64,000 bases of DNA from Curvibacter gracilis ATCC BAA-807 (GCF_000518645.1 NZ_JADZ01000011.1:244525-308524); one strand, 5' to 3'. Counted from the first letter of the stretch, positions 52,017-61,826 are shown. The notes: generated by a model from the sequence alone, not told the origin. Numbers and translations are program-made.

Positions 52017-52017
52017 G

Positions 52018-53229
52018 TCAGGCCAATCCGAATTGCAGGGGGTCCATCAGCAAGAAGCTGCTCATGGTTTCAATCAAACGTGCGTTGTTGATCATCAACG
52101 GTGCGGAGTGCAGGTCACGCAGGTGGCGGCCCAGGCTGGCCGCCCCTTCGGTCTTGTAGGCGGCAAAGCCGACCGTGGTGAGGGCTTCCTGCACCACCGC
52201 AAGACAGCCCTCGGACATGGTGCTCTTGAGCAAGGTCAGATCGGTCGTCAACGACATGGGCAAGGCCCCCTGCCCCGCGGCCATGGTGGCCTCGAAGCGG
52301 GTGGCGGCCGACAGCAGACGTGCATGCAGCACCTGCACCCGGGCCACCAGATCGGGCAGGCGCGTGGCCGCCGCCGGCAATTGACCGCCCGACTGCTTCA
52401 TCACCGAGCGCAGATGGGTCCGGGCGCGCAGCAAGGCACTGTGGGCGATGCCGAACCACACGCTGGACCACAAAATGTGCGAGACCGGCAACATGGTGTT
52501 GGCAATGATCTCGGCAAAGGGCGCCTCGAAGATCTGCTCACAAGCCCCTTCGGCGCGGATCATGAACGCATCGCTGCAGGTGCCACGCATGCCCATGGCA
52601 TCCCAGCTGCCTGTCTTTTCCAATTGGTACTGGTCCTTGAGGACCGTGACCATGACCTGACCATTGGGCGGTGCCTGCTCGTCGGCACGCGCCGTGATCA
52701 GCAAGGCATCGGCATAGGCGCCATACGAGACCACCGAGCCATGCTTGTCGAGCTTGAACCGATCCCCGTCTCGGACCACATGGGTCAGCGAACGACGGAT
52801 ATCGCCACCCACGCCCACCTCGGAGGTCACCGAACCCAGCAGCAGGGCCTCGGCAACGACTCGCTTTTGCAGCGCTTGGTACCAAGGAGAGGAGCCAGCA
52901 TGGTGCACGATCGAAGACAGCTTGATCTGGTGCATCGCAAAGATCATCCCGCTGGCGCCACAGGCGCCACCGATCTGGGCACACATGGCCGCGATCTGGC
53001 GCAGGCTCAGGCCCGGCCCGCCCAGCGACTGAGGCACCCAGGCCGCCAGCAGACCGGAATCACGCATGGCCTGCACGGCCTCGGCGGGGAAACGCCCCTC
53101 CCGATCAACCTCCTGGGCATGGCGTGCCGCCACTTCGGCAATCACCGCGGCGCGGGCAGCCCAATCGTCACGACACGACATGGCCGCCGGCAGGGCTTCA
53201 ACCGGATCAAGGGAGGTGGCCGCGCTCAT
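52018..53229 (-). CDS. Acyl-CoA dehydrogenase-like flavoprotein
   Basis: A 403-residue protein with the acyl-CoA dehydrogenase fold: N-terminal helical domain (GRFPAEAVQAMRDSGLLAAW), beta domain with EVGVGGDIRRSLTHV and WDAMGMRGTCSDAF, and C-terminal helices. In the final helices, where many family members have IYEGT with the catalytic Glu, this one reads NNARLIETMSSFLL, so the usual base seems absent. Precedent exists for relatives that oxidise prolyl groups held on carrier proteins. The ATG overlaps the carrier-protein stop (ATGA). Its substrate is plausibly an aminoacyl-S-carrier. Confidence 0.85.
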   Translation of the reverse strand: MSAATSLDPVEALPAAMSCRDDWAARAAVIAEVAARHAQEVDREGRFPAEAVQAMRDSGLLAAWVPQSLGGPGLSLRQIAAMCAQIGGACGASGMIFAMHQIKLSSIVHHAGSSPWYQALQKRVVAEALLLGSVTSEVGVGGDIRRSLTHVVRDGDRFKLDKHGSVVSYGAYADALLITARADEQAPPNGQVMVTVLKDQYQLEKTGSWDAMGMRGTCSDAFMIRAEGACEQIFEAPFAEIIANTMLPVSHILWSSVWFGIAHSALLRARTHLRSVMKQSGGQLPAAATRLPDLVARVQVLHARLLSAATRFEATMAAGQGALPMSLTTDLTLLKSTMSEGCLAVVQEALTTVGFAAYKTEGAASLGRHLRDLHSAPLMINNARLIETMSSFLLMDPLQFGLA

Positions 53230-53477
53230 GTTGGGGCTTGCTCAGCCTGCAGTTTGTGCAGAACAGAGGCCAAAGCCGCAATACTGGAGAAAGTGGCACG
53301 GTTCAGGTATTCGTCGGGGATTTCGACATCGAAACGATCCTCGACGGCCAGCATGACGTTGACGATGGCCAGACTGTCCAGTCCAGCCGCAAACAGGTCG
53401 GCGTCGTCGCTCAAGCCATCCAGGGCCTGGGCCATGCGCCCCTGTTTGGCGAAGATCTCACGCAGTGCGTTGTTCAT
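53226..53477 (-). CDS. Acyl/aminoacyl carrier protein
   Basis: An 83-residue four-helix carrier protein. The phosphopantetheine attachment site is Ser35 in AGLDSLAIVNVML. Helix III-IV follows with FDVEIPDEYLNRATFSSI. It differs from fatty-acid AcpP, which lies in the fab cluster in most genomes. AGGA lies just before the ATG at 53477. It is first of six tightly spaced genes and is the probable acceptor for the ligase encoded at 51093-52016. Confidence 0.9.
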   Translation of the reverse strand: MNNALREIFAKQGRMAQALDGLSDDADLFAAGLDSLAIVNVMLAVEDRFDVEIPDEYLNRATFSSIAALASVLHKLQAEQAPT

Positions 53478-53734
53478 GATTCCTGTGATTCCAAAGAACC
53501 ATCAAGCCATCGAGTTGCTGCCAGCTGGATTCCAGCGGGCTGCGTCGAAATGTATTGATGGGTAACATTCTGTCACCAGGATCATAACGACCGGCATGGG
53601 GCCTTACAACCAAACTTGATGACAGCGGAACCCAGGTTCAACCCAATCGGTGAACTAGTTGACAACGCCCACCGGAGTGGCGGTCGCAGGGATGAGAACA
53701 AATGGATCCTCAAGCCCGCGTGAAAGTCGGGACG
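53478..53734 (-). promoter_or_regulatory. Upstream region of the aminoacyl-carrier operon
   Basis: No gene is supported between the carrier-protein start and the tRNA-Pro terminator. A near-perfect dyad GGTAACA-TTC-TGTCACC occupies 53561-53577 (one mismatch), 84 bases upstream of the start codon, and may be an operator. No convincing -35/-10 pair was found. Confidence 0.35.
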
Positions 53735-53772
53735 AAAAAAATGGGTCAGTTCCTTTTGAGAACTGACCCATT
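53735..53772 (-). terminator. Strong intrinsic terminator downstream of tRNA-Pro
   Basis: A perfect 13-base stem AATGGGTCAGTTC/GAACTGACCCATT with a seven-base loop, followed on the minus strand by a T-run (53741-53735). It begins 18 bases after the tRNA 3' end. Confidence 0.92.
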
Positions 53773-53789
53773 GATTCACTGGAATAAAA

Positions 53790-53866
53790 TGGTCGGCGTG
53801 GCGGGATTCGAACTCGCGACCCCTTGCACCCCATGCAAGTGCGCTACCAGGCTGCGCTACACGCCG
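53790..53866 (-). tRNA. tRNA-Pro (anticodon GGG)
   Basis: A 77-base gene with encoded CCA. The acceptor stem CGGCGTG/CACGCCG is perfect. The D arm is GCGC...GCGC, the anticodon stem CTTGC/GCAAG encloses the loop ATGGGGT (anticodon GGG, reads CCC and CCU), and the T arm contains GTTCGAATC. Discriminator base A. It lies downstream of the merR gene. Confidence 0.97.
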
Positions 53867-53892
53867 ACAAGAATTAAATTATATAGCGGTTT

Positions 53893-54333
53893 TCAGGCGC
53901 TTTCGGCGAGAAGCTCGCAAATCTCAAATAATTCTTTGCGCAGAGCCTGCAGGTCGCCCACGGCAGGCAGTTGGCCCGCAGCGCGCGCGCCTTCAGCGGC
54001 CACCAGCGCCACCGAGCCAGACCCATGAGCTTGCTGCACCTGCGGTGCATCGACGTCCGAAACGGCCTGCTCCAGACCACCCACTTCTTGCAGCTTGTTG
54101 CGCGCCCCGACGATGGTGAAGCCCTGGTCGTACAGCAAGTCTCGGATGCGCCGAATCATGAGCACCTCATGGTGCTGGTAGTAACGGCGATTTCCGCGGC
54201 GCTTCATGGGCCGCAGCTGGGTGAACTCTTGCTCCCAATACCGCAGGACGTGCGGCTTGACGCCGCACAGTTCGCCCACCTCACCGATGGTGAAGTAGCG
54301 TTTGACCGGAATGGGGGGCAAGGGGTTTGCCAT
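53893..54333 (-). CDS. MerR-family transcriptional regulator
   Basis: A 146-residue DNA-binding protein. The N-terminal winged helix-turn-helix reads YFTIGEVGELCGVKPHVLRYWE, followed by the wing RRGNRRYYQHHEVLMIRRIRDLLY and QGFTIVGARNKL. No metal-binding Cys pattern of MerR/ZntR is seen, and the C-terminal half is short and mainly helical. The ATG at 54333 is used; a GTG six codons upstream is possible. It follows ihfA, a position conserved in Burkholderiales, and its target is unknown. Confidence 0.9.
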   Translation of the reverse strand: MANPLPPIPVKRYFTIGEVGELCGVKPHVLRYWEQEFTQLRPMKRRGNRRYYQHHEVLMIRRIRDLLYDQGFTIVGARNKLQEVGGLEQAVSDVDAPQVQQAHGSGSVALVAAEGARAAGQLPAVGDLQALRKELFEICELLAESA

Positions 54334-54432
54334 GTGGATGACGGACGACACGAAAAGCTTTTAGGTTACTGCAGAGCTGCCTCAAATGCCAGCCAGCACA
54401 GGCAGGTCTCTCGCAAAAGAGTGGCTTAGTCC

Positions 54433-54762
54433 TCAGCCTTGAATCTGCTCTTTGAGCTTGTGGCTGGCATGGAAGGTCACAACGCGCCGGGCCCCGATGG
54501 GAATGGCCTCTCCCGTGCGGGGATTGCGCCCCGGGCGCGGTGCCTTGGTACGGATCTGGAAATTGCCGAAACCGGAAATCTTCACATCCTCCCCCGACAC
54601 CAGGCTCTCTGCGACCAAGTCAAAAAACGCGTCGACCATGTCTTTGGACTCGCGCTTGTTCAAGCCGATCTGCTCAAACAAGAGGTCCGCCAATTGAGCC
54701 TTGGTCAGCGCCGTCGTTTCGAGGTCATCGACCGCGAACTCGATCTCGGGAAGAGTCGCCAT
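54433..54762 (-). CDS. ihfA: Integration host factor subunit alpha
   Basis: DNA-bending protein that works as a heterodimer with IhfB. It is 109 residues, slightly longer than E. coli IhfA because of an N-terminal extension before [24 protein letters not shown] and the DNA-binding arm [14 protein letters not shown] are conserved. The start follows the pheT stop by 16 bases. pheS-pheT-ihfA-merR is the usual order. An ATG four codons upstream cannot be excluded. Confidence 0.96.
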   Translation of the reverse strand: MATLPEIEFAVDDLETTALTKAQLADLLFEQIGLNKRESKDMVDAFFDLVAESLVSGEDVKISGFGNFQIRTKAPRPGRNPRTGEAIPIGARRVVTFHASHKLKEQIQG

Positions 54763-54778
54763 GTTGTCTCGCATCCTC

Positions 54779-57214
54779 TCAAGCACGCAGACGGGCGCCC
54801 GTATCGGCGGACAGCTTCTGCAACACGGCCTGCACGGCCACTTCGATCTGCTCGTCCGTGAGCGTGTTCTCACCACCATGCAAGGTGAGGCGGATGGCCA
54901 GGCTCTTTTCACCCGCAGCCAAACCACCCTGCACAACCGAGCCATCTTTCTGGACCTTGGGGCGGTAGAGGTCGAAGAGCGTCACATCACGCAACAGACC
55001 GCCAGTATCTGCCGCACGGATGGCCGCCTGCACCGCCGCATAGGTGACCTGGTCCCCCAGCACCACAGCGATGTCGCGCGTGACCGGCTGCAGACGCGAG
55101 ACCGGCTCGAACGCCGGGACGCTGCGCGCCAACACAGGATCCAAAGCCAGCTCGAAGACCAGCGGCGAAGACGAAAAGCCCCATTTCTGACGCCAGCGCG
55201 GATGCAATTCGCCGACATGCCCAATGGTCTGGCCATTCAGCTGCACGGCCGCCGTGCGGCCAGGGTGCAAAGAGGGATGTTCGGCGGGAACAAAGGCTGG
55301 CTTGAGAGGCGCCAGCAAGGCCTCGACGTCGCCCTTGATGTCGTAAAAGTCAACCGCTCTTTCAGGCATCCCCCATTGGGTGGACGCATGCGTGCCCCAG
55401 GCTACACCGGCCACCCGCATGGGCTGGTCGAAACCGGAAACGGTGGTGATCGAGTCCGTCACAGAGGCATCGCGCAGGAACACACGCCCCAGTTCGAACA
55501 CACGCACGCGAGAGGCCTTGCGGTCGGCATTGAACTTCAGAACCTGCAAGAGGGAACCGATCAACGACGAGCGCATGACGCTCATCTGGCTGGCGATCGG
55601 GTTCAGCAACTTGATGGGGTTGGGATTGGCCGCCAGCTCGTGCTCCCAGGAGGCATCCACGAAGCTGAAGTTGATGGTCTCCTGGTACCCCAGGCCGGCC
55701 AGCAGACGGCGCACAGCAAAGGAACTGCGTTGCGCCTCGGCACGCAGCTTGGGTGCGATGGGAGCCAGCGGCTTGGTGGTCGGCAGGTTGTTGTAACCCA
55801 CCATGCGCGCCACTTCTTCGATCAGGTCTTCCTCAATGGTGAGGTCGAAGCGGTAGGAAGGCGGCGTCACGGTCAAGGTGCCCGCACCTTCGGTGACCGG
55901 AAGGCCCAGACGACGCAGCGCCAGCGCACAACGCTCCTGCCCCAGAGCCATGCCGATGACCTTTTCAGCACGGGCCACCCGCAAGGTGACCGGCTGAGCC
56001 GAAGGCACATTGACCCGCTGATCATCAATCGGACCGGGCTCGCCACCGCAGATATCAATGATCAGTTGCGTGATGCGCTCGATGTGCTCAACGGTGAGCT
56101 CAGGATCGACACCCCGCTCGAACCGGTGCCCCGCATCGGTCGAGAAGTTGAAGCGGCGCGAACGACCGGCGACGGCCTTGGGCCACCAGAAAGCAGCTTC
56201 CACGTAAACGTTTTGCGTGTCGTCAGACACTGCCGTCGAATCCCCACCCATGATGCCTGCCAGGGACTCGACCTGCTGCGCATCAGCGATCACCCCCACC
56301 TGAGCATCCACCGTGATGGTGTTGCCATTGAGGAGCTTCAGCGTCTCGCCTTCACGCCCCCAACGCACGTCCAAGCCGCCATGGATCTTGTCCAGATCGA
56401 AAATATGCGACGGGCGCCCCAGCTCGAACATCACATAGTTGGAGATGTCCACCAGCGGGGCCACACTGCGTTGTCCGCAACGCGCCAGACGATCCACCAT
56501 CCACTTCGGGGTGGCCGCCCTGGGGTTCACACCACGCACCACACGACCCGAGAAGCGGCCGCACAGATCAGGCGCACTGATCGTCACAGGCAGACGTTGC
56601 TCGTGAACAGCGCTCAGCTTGGGAAATTCAGGCTTCAGCAGAGGGCTTCCTGTGAGGGCAGCGACTTCACGCGCAATGCCATACACGCTCAGACAGTGCG
56701 CCAGGTTGGGCGTGAGCTTCAACGTGAACAGTGTGTCGTCCAACTGCAGGTAGTCGCGGATGTTCTGCCCCAGCGGCGCGTCAGCAGGCAGCTCCATCAG
56801 ACCACCGTGGTCTTCGGACAACTTCAACTCACGGGCAGAGCACAACATGCCCTGGCTTTCCACCCCCCGCAGCTTGCCGACCTTGATCACAAAAGGCTTG
56901 CCATCCTCACCAGGCGGCAACTCGGCGCCCACCATGGCGCACGGAATGCGGATGCCCACGCGCGCATTGGGCGCACCGCAGACGATGTTGAGCAGTTCAG
57001 CCTGGCCCACATCCACCTGGCACACACGCAGGCGATCGGCGTTGGGATGCTGCTCGGCCTGCTTGATCTCGCCCACCACCACACGGGTGAAGGGAGGCGC
57101 CACAGGCTGCAACTCTTCCACTTCCAGACCCGCCATCGTGAGGGCCTCGGAAAGCTCGGCCGTCGTCAGCGGCGGGTTGCAGAACTCACGCAACCAGGAT
57201 TCAGGAAATTGCAT
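54779..57214 (-). CDS. pheT: Phenylalanyl-tRNA synthetase beta subunit
   Basis: Large subunit of the alpha2-beta2 PheRS, providing tRNA binding and editing. It is 811 residues. An OB-fold tRNA-binding domain lies near residues 40-150 ([20 protein letters not shown]). The B3/B4 editing region, the B5 domain and the catalytic-like B6-B7 region ([12 protein letters not shown]) follow. The C-terminal anticodon-binding B8 domain contains [14 protein letters not shown]. It lies between pheS and ihfA. Confidence 0.97.
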   Translation of the reverse strand: MQFPESWLREFCNPPLTTAELSEALTMAGLEVEELQPVAPPFTRVVVGEIKQAEQHPNADRLRVCQVDVGQAELLNIVCGAPNARVGIRIPCAMVGAELPPGEDGKPFVIKVGKLRGVESQGMLCSARELKLSEDHGGLMELPADAPLGQNIRDYLQLDDTLFTLKLTPNLAHCLSVYGIAREVAALTGSPLLKPEFPKLSAVHEQRLPVTISAPDLCGRFSGRVVRGVNPRAATPKWMVDRLARCGQRSVAPLVDISNYVMFELGRPSHIFDLDKIHGGLDVRWGREGETLKLLNGNTITVDAQVGVIADAQQVESLAGIMGGDSTAVSDDTQNVYVEAAFWWPKAVAGRSRRFNFSTDAGHRFERGVDPELTVEHIERITQLIIDICGGEPGPIDDQRVNVPSAQPVTLRVARAEKVIGMALGQERCALALRRLGLPVTEGAGTLTVTPPSYRFDLTIEEDLIEEVARMVGYNNLPTTKPLAPIAPKLRAEAQRSSFAVRRLLAGLGYQETINFSFVDASWEHELAANPNPIKLLNPIASQMSVMRSSLIGSLLQVLKFNADRKASRVRVFELGRVFLRDASVTDSITTVSGFDQPMRVAGVAWGTHASTQWGMPERAVDFYDIKGDVEALLAPLKPAFVPAEHPSLHPGRTAAVQLNGQTIGHVGELHPRWRQKWGFSSSPLVFELALDPVLARSVPAFEPVSRLQPVTRDIAVVLGDQVTYAAVQAAIRAADTGGLLRDVTLFDLYRPKVQKDGSVVQGGLAAGEKSLAIRLTLHGGENTLTDEQIEVAVQAVLQKLSADTGARLRA

Positions 57215-57293
57215 AGTCGGACTCTTCTGGTGAAGGCGTGGCGCGCAGGCGATGCGTCTTGAGCATCGCGGCCCGCCATGGCCTCAAAACGGG

Positions 57294-58346
57294 TTACTGG
57301 AACTGGGACAGGAAACGGATATCGCCATCAAAGAACAGGCGCAGATCGTTCACGCCATAGCGAAGCATGGTCAGACGATCCGGGCCCATGCCAAAGGCAA
57401 AGCCGATGTACTTCTCGGGGTCCAGCCCCATGTTGCGAACCACGTTGGGGTGCACCTGCCCAGAGCCAGCCACCTCCAGCCAGCGCCCCGCCAGGGGCCC
57501 ACTCTGGAACTGGATATCGATCTCAGCGCTGGGCTCGGTGAAGGGGAAGAAGCTCGGACGGAAGCGCAGTACCAGGTCATCCGACTCGAAAAAGGTGCGG
57601 CAGAAGTCAGTGAAGACGACCTTCAGATCCTTGAAGCTGACATTGGCACCGATCCACAAGCCCTCGCACTGGTGGAACATCGGCGAGTGGGTGGCATCGC
57701 TGTCGACACGGTAGGTCCGGCCTGGGGCGATGACACGGATCTCGGGCATGGTCTCACCAGCATCCAGCAGGGCGCGATGCGCGTTCACATGCTGAACTGC
57801 ATGGCGGATCTGCATCGGACTGGTGTGCGTACGCAACAGGTTCGGCGCGGTGGCAGTCCCCCCTTCGACGTAGAAGGTGTCGTGCATGGAGCGCGCGGGA
57901 TGGTCTTCCGGCGTGTTGAGCGCCGTGAAATTGAACCAGTCGGATTCGATTTCAGGCCCTTGGGCCACATCAAAGCCCATCGAACCGAAGATGCCTTCGA
58001 TCCGTTCAAGCGTGAGCGATACCGGGTGCAGGCCACCCTGCCCGGCCTGGCGCCCGGCGAGCGTCACGTCCAGCGCCTCGGCCTTGAGTTGGGCATCCAG
58101 TTCGGCATCGGCCAGCGCCTGACGGCGGGCATTCAGCGCCGCCTCGATGGCTTGCTTGGCTTGGTTGATGACGGCGCCTCGGGCCTTCTTTTCATCAATC
58201 GACAAACTCGCCAAGCCCTTCATCAACTCGGTGATGCGCCCCGACTTGCCCAGAAACACCGCTTTGGCATTTTCCAGGTCCGCCGGCGTGGCAGCTTGCT
58301 CGAAACCTTGTCTGGCGCTGTCGACCAGTGCGTCCAACTCGTTCAT
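57294..58346 (-). CDS. pheS: Phenylalanyl-tRNA synthetase alpha subunit
   Basis: Catalytic subunit of PheRS. It is 350 residues from the ATG at 58346, with AGAGA upstream. An N-terminal coiled coil (about 1-90) precedes the class II domain. [37 protein letters not shown] and the late [14 protein letters not shown] (motif 3) are all in place. A terminator-like hairpin lies between rplT and pheS. A TTG five codons upstream is less likely. Confidence 0.97.
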   Translation of the reverse strand: MNELDALVDSARQGFEQAATPADLENAKAVFLGKSGRITELMKGLASLSIDEKKARGAVINQAKQAIEAALNARRQALADAELDAQLKAEALDVTLAGRQAGQGGLHPVSLTLERIEGIFGSMGFDVAQGPEIESDWFNFTALNTPEDHPARSMHDTFYVEGGTATAPNLLRTHTSPMQIRHAVQHVNAHRALLDAGETMPEIRVIAPGRTYRVDSDATHSPMFHQCEGLWIGANVSFKDLKVVFTDFCRTFFESDDLVLRFRPSFFPFTEPSAEIDIQFQSGPLAGRWLEVAGSGQVHPNVVRNMGLDPEKYIGFAFGMGPDRLTMLRYGVNDLRLFFDGDIRFLSQFQ

Positions 58347-58363
58347 AAATTCTCTTGTCAATG

Positions 58364-58400
58364 AAAAAGGGCTAAAGCTTTGTGCAAAGCCCTAGCCCTT
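58364..58400 (-). terminator. Attenuator-like hairpin upstream of pheS
   Basis: On the minus strand AAGGGCTA and TAGCCCTT form a perfect eight-base outer stem (58400-58393 with 58374-58367) around an inner GCTTT-GCAC-AAAGC stem, followed by five T residues. It ends 17 bases before the pheS start, inside the operon. No Phe-rich leader peptide is visible. Confidence 0.6.
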
Positions 58401-58449
58401 GTTTCTTGTTCGCAGCGCCCCACACAAGGCGGGGCGTAGCCGTGAAAAA

Positions 58450-58809
58450 TCAAGCAGCCAGCTTGGCCTTGACTTGGTTCACGATGCTGCCGAAGGCAGC
58501 CTTGTCATGCACAGCGAGGTCAGCCAACATCTTGCGGTCGATCTCGATGGAAGCCTTCTTCAGGCCGTTGGCGAACTGGCTGTAGGTCAGACCCAGTTCA
58601 CGGGCAGCGGCATTGATACGGGCGATCCACAGCTGGCGGAACACACGCTTCTTGGTACGGCGGTCACGGTAGGCATATTGCCCAGCCTTCATCACCGCCT
58701 GCTTGGCGATGCGGAAGACATTACCGCGGCGACCACGGAAACCCTTGGCGAGGGCCAGAACCTTTTTGTGACGGGCACGAGCCGTTACACCACGTTTGAC
58801 GCGAGGCAT
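58450..58809 (-). CDS. rplT: 50S ribosomal protein L20
   Basis: Early-assembling 23S rRNA-binding protein, also a translational repressor of the rpmI-rplT mRNA in E. coli. It is 119 residues, rich in Lys/Arg. It begins [20 protein letters not shown] and contains [20 protein letters not shown], diagnostic for L20. It lies 26 bases after rpmI and 103 bases before pheS. Confidence 0.98.
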   Translation of the reverse strand: MPRVKRGVTARARHKKVLALAKGFRGRRGNVFRIAKQAVMKAGQYAYRDRRTKKRVFRQLWIARINAAARELGLTYSQFANGLKKASIEIDRKMLADLAVHDKAAFGSIVNQVKAKLAA

Positions 58810-58835
58810 TGAATTACTCCTTGTTCGTCAGTTGA

Positions 58836-59039
58836 TTACAGGCCAGCGCCGGGCAGCATCTGCGCCATGTGACCCATGTTGGTCTCATGCACAGCCACAG
58901 CACCGCGGAGGTGACGCTTGTTTTTGGTGGTCTTCTTGGTCAAGATGTGACGCTTGAAGGCTTGACCGCGCTTGACGGTACCACCCGGACGGACACGGAA
59001 GCGCTTCTTTGCGCTGCTCTTGGTCTTCATTTTGGGCAT
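58836..59039 (-). CDS. rpmI: 50S ribosomal protein L35
   Basis: Small basic ribosomal protein of 67 residues. It begins [15 protein letters not shown] and contains [20 protein letters not shown], the L35 signature. AAAAGGAG lies seven bases upstream of the ATG at 59039. An ATG two codons earlier is possible but would move the start closer to the ribosome site. Confidence 0.97.
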   Translation of the reverse strand: MPKMKTKSSAKKRFRVRPGGTVKRGQAFKRHILTKKTTKNKRHLRGAVAVHETNMGHMAQMLPGAGL

Positions 59040-59045
59040 GTTCAT

Positions 59046-59207
59046 GCTCCTTTTACATTGTGCTCGTGAGGCGTCTGCAAACTGATTGCAGCCTTGATGG
59101 CCCCGAGCCACTTGGTCGGCAGCAGGGCTAAGCCCGCCACCTGGACAGCAGGCATTGCTGCCTACCACCTGCCGAAGCTCCTCTCGCAAAGAGCTTCAGT
59201 GTTCTGA
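59046..59207 (-). promoter_or_regulatory. Structured infC-rpmI spacer, possible L20 autoregulatory leader
   Basis: The 168-base gap ahead of rpmI is rich in inverted repeats on the transcribed strand. They include GAAGCTC/GAGCTTC (59174-59197), a GGCAG/CTGCC pair and TGCAA/TTGCA. In E. coli L20 represses rpmI-rplT by binding structures in this same intergenic position, so a comparable leader is plausible. Confidence 0.4.
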
Positions 59208-59804
59208 TCAAACTGACGCTGCAGCGGCACCCGCCTCAGCAGGCTTACCCGCTGAAGGCTTGCGCTTGCCAGGGGCGATCATCATGATCATCTGACGCCC
59301 TTCCAGCTTGGGAAACTGCTCGACCACAATCAAGTCAGCCAGTTCATCCCGAATGCGCTGCAACAAGGCCATGCCAATTTCCTGGTGGGTGATTTCACGC
59401 CCACGGAAACGCAAGGTGATCTTGCATTTGTCGCCATCTTCAAGGAAGCGCTTGATGTTGCGCATCTTGATGTTGTAGTCGCCGTCATCGGTGCCAGGGC
59501 GGAACTTGACTTCCTTGACTTCGATGACTTTTTGCTTGGATTTCGCCTCAGCAGCTTTTTTCTGCTCTTGGTACTTGAACTTGCCGTAATCCATCAAACG
59601 ACAGACTGGCGGGTTCGCAGTGGCCGCGATTTCAACCAGATCCACATCCAGCTCACCCGCCATGCGAAGCGCTTCCGCCAGGCTGACGATGCCGATGGGC
59701 TCGTTTTCCGGACCGGAAAGTCGAACTTCCGGTGCCATGATTTCACGGTTCAGACGGTGCTTGCGCTCTTCCCGCTGGCGACGATCACGAAATTCAGTAG
59801 CGAT
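59208..59804 (-). CDS. infC: Translation initiation factor IF-3 (ATC start codon)
   Basis: Binds the 30S subunit, prevents premature 50S joining and proofreads start codons. It is 198 residues from an ATC start at 59804: ATC GCT ACT GAA TTT, with AAAGGA eight bases upstream and an in-frame stop just before. The first ATG lies 22 codons later, but the skipped segment [19 protein letters not shown] matches the N-terminus of this family. Core motifs are [22 protein letters not shown] and [13 protein letters not shown]. coli infC uses ATT and is autoregulated through it. The tail is Ala/Lys-rich. Confidence 0.95.
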   Translation of the reverse strand: MATEFRDRRQREERKHRLNREIMAPEVRLSGPENEPIGIVSLAEALRMAGELDVDLVEIAATANPPVCRLMDYGKFKYQEQKKAAEAKSKQKVIEVKEVKFRPGTDDGDYNIKMRNIKRFLEDGDKCKITLRFRGREITHQEIGMALLQRIRDELADLIVVEQFPKLEGRQMIMMIAPGKRKPSAGKPAEAGAAAASV

Positions 59805-59886
59805 GGCTAGTGTCCTTTAAATAGTGGCTGCACATGCAGCTTCAGCCGACGGCGACGCGTCAGCTAAAGCGATGGTTGACTGAGTG

Positions 59887-61794
59887 TCAGGCTTTAGAGG
59901 CGATGTCTGAAACAATCGTCTGAACGAAGGCTTCAACCGACATCACTCCGAGGTCTTTGTTACCCCGGGCGCGTACCGCAACGGCACCTGCAGCCTTCTC
60001 TTTGTCACCCACGACCAAGATGTAAGGCAGCTTTTGCAACGAATGCTCTCGTATTTTATACGTAATTTTCTCGTTGCGCAGATCTAACTGAACCCTAAGC
60101 CCTTGATTCTCAAGCGTTTTGACCAGTTCCCGACAGTAATCGGCCTGCGAATCGGTGATATTGAGCACCGAAACCTGCACCGGAGCCAGCCAAGTAGGCA
60201 GCGCGCCAGCGTGCTGCTCGATCAAAATTCCGATGAATCGCTCCAGGCTGCCAACGATGGCACGGTGCAACATGATGGGGCGATGGCGAGCGCCATCCTC
60301 GCCCACGAATTCGGCATCCAGGCGCTCCGGCATGTTCGGATCCACCTGGATGGTGCCGCACTGCCATGGACGACCCAAGGCATCCTTCAGGGTGTACTCG
60401 ATCTTCGGGCCATAGAAAGCGCCCTCACCCGGCAGGTATTCGAAATCGCAACCGGAAGCGCGCAAGCCTTCTGCCAACGCATTCTCAGCACGGTCCCAGC
60501 TTTCCTCAGAGCCGATTCGCTTCTCGGGACGGGTTGAAAGCTTGTAGATGATGTCTTTGAAGCCAAAGTCCTTGTAGACCTTTTGCAGCAGCGTGGTGAA
60601 AGCGATGACCTCACTCTGGATCTGATCTTCGGTGCAGAAGATGTGACCATCATCCTGCGTGAAAGCCCGCACACGCATGATGCCATGCAGACCCCCAGTG
60701 GGCTCATTGCGGTGGCATTGACCGAACTCGCCAAAGCGCAATGGCAGGTCGCGGTAGCTCTTGATCCCCTGCTTGAAGATCAGGATGTGTCCCGGGCAAT
60801 TCATCGGCTTGAGGGCATAGTCACGCTTCTCAGACTCCGTGGTGAACATGTTCTCGCGGTATTTGTCCCAGTGCCCGGTCTTCTCCCAAAGACCCTGGTC
60901 CAGGATTTGCGGCCCCTTGACCTCCTGGTAACCGTTGTCGCGATAGACGCGGCGCATGTATTGCTCCACCTCCTGCCAGACGGTCCAGCCCTTGGGATGC
61001 CAGAACACGGTACCTGGCGAGTGCTCGTCGATGTGGAACAGATCCAGCTCCTTGCCGAGCTTGCGGTGGTCACGCTTCTCGGCCTCCTCGAGCATCGTCA
61101 GGTACTGCTGCAGGTCATCCTTGCTGGCCCAGGCGGTACCGTACACGCGCTGCAGCATCTCGTTGCGATGATCGCCACGCCAGTAGGCGCCCGCCACCTT
61201 CATCAGCTTGAAGAACTTGAGCTTGCCAGTGCTTGGCACGTGGGGGCCACGGCAAAGGTCTTCGAAGTTGCCTTCACGGTACAGACTGACGTCTTCATTG
61301 CTGGGAATGCTGGCGATGATCTCAGCCTTGTAATGCTCCCCAATGCCCTTGAAGTAGGCCACGGCCTCATCACGCGGCAGCACGCGACGCACCACAGGTT
61401 CGTCCTTGGCCGCCAACTCAGCCATGCGCTTCTCGATGGCCGCCAGATCCTCAGGCGTGAAAGGACGCTTGTAGGAAAAGTCGTAGTAGAAGCCGTTCTC
61501 AATGACCGGCCCGATGGTGACCTGGGCATCCGGGAAAAGCTCTTTGACGGCATAGGCCAACAAGTGGGCGGTGGAGTGGCGGATCACCTCCAAGCCGTCG
61601 GCATCCTTGGCCGTGATGATGGACAAAGGGCTGTCCGAGGTGATGGCGTAGCTGGTGTCCACCACCTTGTCGCCGATTTTGCCCGCCAGGGCGGCCTTGG
61701 CCAGGCCCGTGCCGATCGATGCGGCCACTTCGGCCACCGTGACTGGGCCGGGAAATTCACGTTTGGAACCGTCGGGAAGCGTGATCTGAATCAT
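59887..61794 (-). CDS. thrS: Threonyl-tRNA synthetase
   Basis: Class II synthetase charging tRNA-Thr. It is 635 residues. A TGS domain (1-62) and the N-terminal editing domain with [12 protein letters not shown] come first. The catalytic domain contains [12 protein letters not shown] (zinc-ligand Cys) and motif 2 around [19 protein letters not shown]. The C-terminal anticodon-binding domain includes [16 protein letters not shown]. It heads the thrS-infC-rpmI-rplT-pheST-ihfA run and is preceded by a leader with a Thr-containing peptide and a terminator. Confidence 0.97.
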   Translation of the reverse strand: MIQITLPDGSKREFPGPVTVAEVAASIGTGLAKAALAGKIGDKVVDTSYAITSDSPLSIITAKDADGLEVIRHSTAHLLAYAVKELFPDAQVTIGPVIENGFYYDFSYKRPFTPEDLAAIEKRMAELAAKDEPVVRRVLPRDEAVAYFKGIGEHYKAEIIASIPSNEDVSLYREGNFEDLCRGPHVPSTGKLKFFKLMKVAGAYWRGDHRNEMLQRVYGTAWASKDDLQQYLTMLEEAEKRDHRKLGKELDLFHIDEHSPGTVFWHPKGWTVWQEVEQYMRRVYRDNGYQEVKGPQILDQGLWEKTGHWDKYRENMFTTESEKRDYALKPMNCPGHILIFKQGIKSYRDLPLRFGEFGQCHRNEPTGGLHGIMRVRAFTQDDGHIFCTEDQIQSEVIAFTTLLQKVYKDFGFKDIIYKLSTRPEKRIGSEESWDRAENALAEGLRASGCDFEYLPGEGAFYGPKIEYTLKDALGRPWQCGTIQVDPNMPERLDAEFVGEDGARHRPIMLHRAIVGSLERFIGILIEQHAGALPTWLAPVQVSVLNITDSQADYCRELVKTLENQGLRVQLDLRNEKITYKIREHSLQKLPYILVVGDKEKAAGAVAVRARGNKDLGVMSVEAFVQTIVSDIASKA

Positions 61795-61826
61795 GTTGTA
61801 TCTGAGTTGAGCCAGTGAAGGCGCAT

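Noticed and set aside
53735..53772. Insertion-sequence terminal repeat
   Set aside because: The perfect stem with T-run directly downstream of tRNA-Pro is fully explained as an intrinsic terminator, and no transposase remnant is adjacent.
58401..58449. Phe-rich leader peptide ahead of pheS
   Set aside because: All short frames in this spacer were read; none contains clustered Phe codons.
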